The translations under genes were made by a program, and so were the position numbers. From Ceratobasidium sp. AG-K (lineage: Eukaryota; Basidiomycota; Agaricomycetes; Cantharellales; Ceratobasidiaceae), in assembly GCA_037039685.1 (NCBI GenBank), contig JAWNGF010000004.1:4898001-4962000 (forward strand): 64,000 nucleotides of DNA. Reading direction: 5' to 3'. Position 1 is the stretch's first letter. Every line of letters begins with the position of its first letter. Below are positions 63,185-64,000 of this stretch, in pieces. A model generated the notes under the pieces. It worked only from the letters and a program-made list of their open reading frames with translations, had not been told where the DNA came from and searched no databases.

Positions 63185-64000
63185 CTAAATCTCAGGCAAC
63201 GGCCGGAAGACGTAGCCATCCAAAATCCGGTCCTGCATACAAGGTTTTAACCAAGTTCATTGCTAAAAAGATCATGTGACCAATCATTGTCATACTACTC
63301 ACCGAATTACTATCAGAGCTCAAGAGCACCGGCGTTTGAACACGTGGGCCTAAACGAGCTCGCCGCTCTTCGGACTTGTTCAAATCGCGCTCTCTACGAG
63401 CAACATTTTCTCTTCTTGCAGCATTGCTGATATTCATATATATCAGTTTTGTGTTGGCTAGAACGGGAATAGTTTGGTGTTGTACCCACCCAACCAAAGC
63501 ACATAGGGCTCGACGTGTAATGTTAGTACCTTTCTCTTCTATGTACCAGGTTAGCTGCAATAAATTCATTTTCTGGCCACGTATACGTACTAAGAGCCCT
63601 GCATATTGCCTGCCATCCCAGCAATGAGCTCGACCCATACTTATTACAGAATCACATCCACTACGCACCCCTATCATAATACAATGTGTTTCCGGGTTTC
63701 CGGGTTGCTCAGCCTCGGTCCAGCATAACCCATTTTTGATTGCTGCCGCCCAAACAATCTAAAGCGATACAGGCTAGAGTCAGTCACTCACCCCGGACAA
63801 CTATTGGGTAACTCACTACCGTTGCCTGAGGCTTCGCTGGAATTACTTGAGAGGCAAGCAAGCGAAACAAAGGTAGACTTGTTTCGGGTTGGGGTGGTGG
63901 GGTTTGAAGATTAGTTGAGTCGCAAACGACACCACGATTAGAATCACGACGAGGTGCTAAAAACTAGTTCAGCGATCGCATCAATGACATGAAGAGCACG
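63185..64000 (-). CDS. Caspase-like protein, copy C, 3' part (runs off the window)
   Basis: Gene-strand exons match the C-terminal part of copies A and B: LQTPPPQPETSLPLFRLL, then after a short intron IVWAAAIKNGLCWTEAEQPG and HCIMIG with a GTGCGT donor (B: ILWAASQMGGKAFSEA..CVLVG), then TNITRRALCAL (A: KITRREVCAKI), then NAARRENVARRERDLNKSEE and LGPRVQTPVLLSSDSNS (B: QGPVV..AMLLSTEDP), and finally DRILDGYVFRPLPEI with stop at 63185 (B: NRVLDTPIFQALDP). The catalytic His and Cys would lie beyond 64000. The gene is the third paralogue in 27 kb and has the same strand as the other two. Confidence 0.7.

Overview
The window is nuclear DNA of a filamentous basidiomycete. Genes carry many GT-AG introns of about 46-60 nt, and almost every gene can be read only by joining several short exons. 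Several families present are typical of Agaricomycetes: secreted GH43 enzyme, fungal NMT1/THI5, QDE-1-type RNA-dependent RNA polymerase, and caspase-like proteins. A Rhizoctonia-like (Cantharellales) fungus would fit, but that is inference from style; nothing in the sequence proves the genus.

The left half (1-31.5 kb) is ordinary metabolism and housekeeping. In order: the 3' end of a GPR89/Golgi-pH-regulator-type membrane protein (+), a secreted alpha/beta hydrolase (-), the thiamine-pyrimidine synthase THI5/NMT1 (-) with a TPP riboswitch inside an internal coding intron flanked by micro-exons, a RING-finger protein with a C-terminal membrane anchor (+), mitochondrial glutaryl-CoA dehydrogenase (+), a C2H2 zinc-finger factor (+), a GH43 hemicellulase (-) divergent from a sugar transporter (+), a secreted periplasmic-binding-protein-like protein (+), an unknown one-TM protein (-), mitochondrial Hsp70 (+, with an apparent 2-nt deletion in its ATPase domain), and an unknown Ser-rich protein (-). 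A tRNA-Pro(AGG) with a 25-nt intron lies at 34.1 kb.

The right half (36.9-64 kb) holds the most unusual feature. A two-gene module, a caspase-like protein on the minus strand divergent from an RNA-dependent RNA polymerase (RdRP) on the plus strand, occurs twice in tandem (36.97-44.18 kb and 44.91-53.23 kb). The RdRP of copy A is broken: it has an internal deletion, a premature stop and two lost catalytic aspartates. The RdRP of copy B reads intact through about 14 exons, and its DLDGD catalytic loop is split by a 5-nt micro-exon. Both caspase-like genes keep the His-Gly and Cys motifs. The 3' end of a third caspase-like paralogue runs off the right edge, so a third module may continue beyond the window. 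Co-duplication of a caspase-like protease with a silencing-type RdRP suggests, but does not prove, a functional link between RNA silencing and a proteolytic or cell-death response.

Gene-poor stretches lie at 19.8-23.5, 31.5-34.1 and 53.2-63.2 kb. A duplicated 5' segment (promoter, first exon and intron) links the zinc-finger gene at 12 kb with an inverted copy at 35 kb. All splice structures were worked out by eye, without transcript data.
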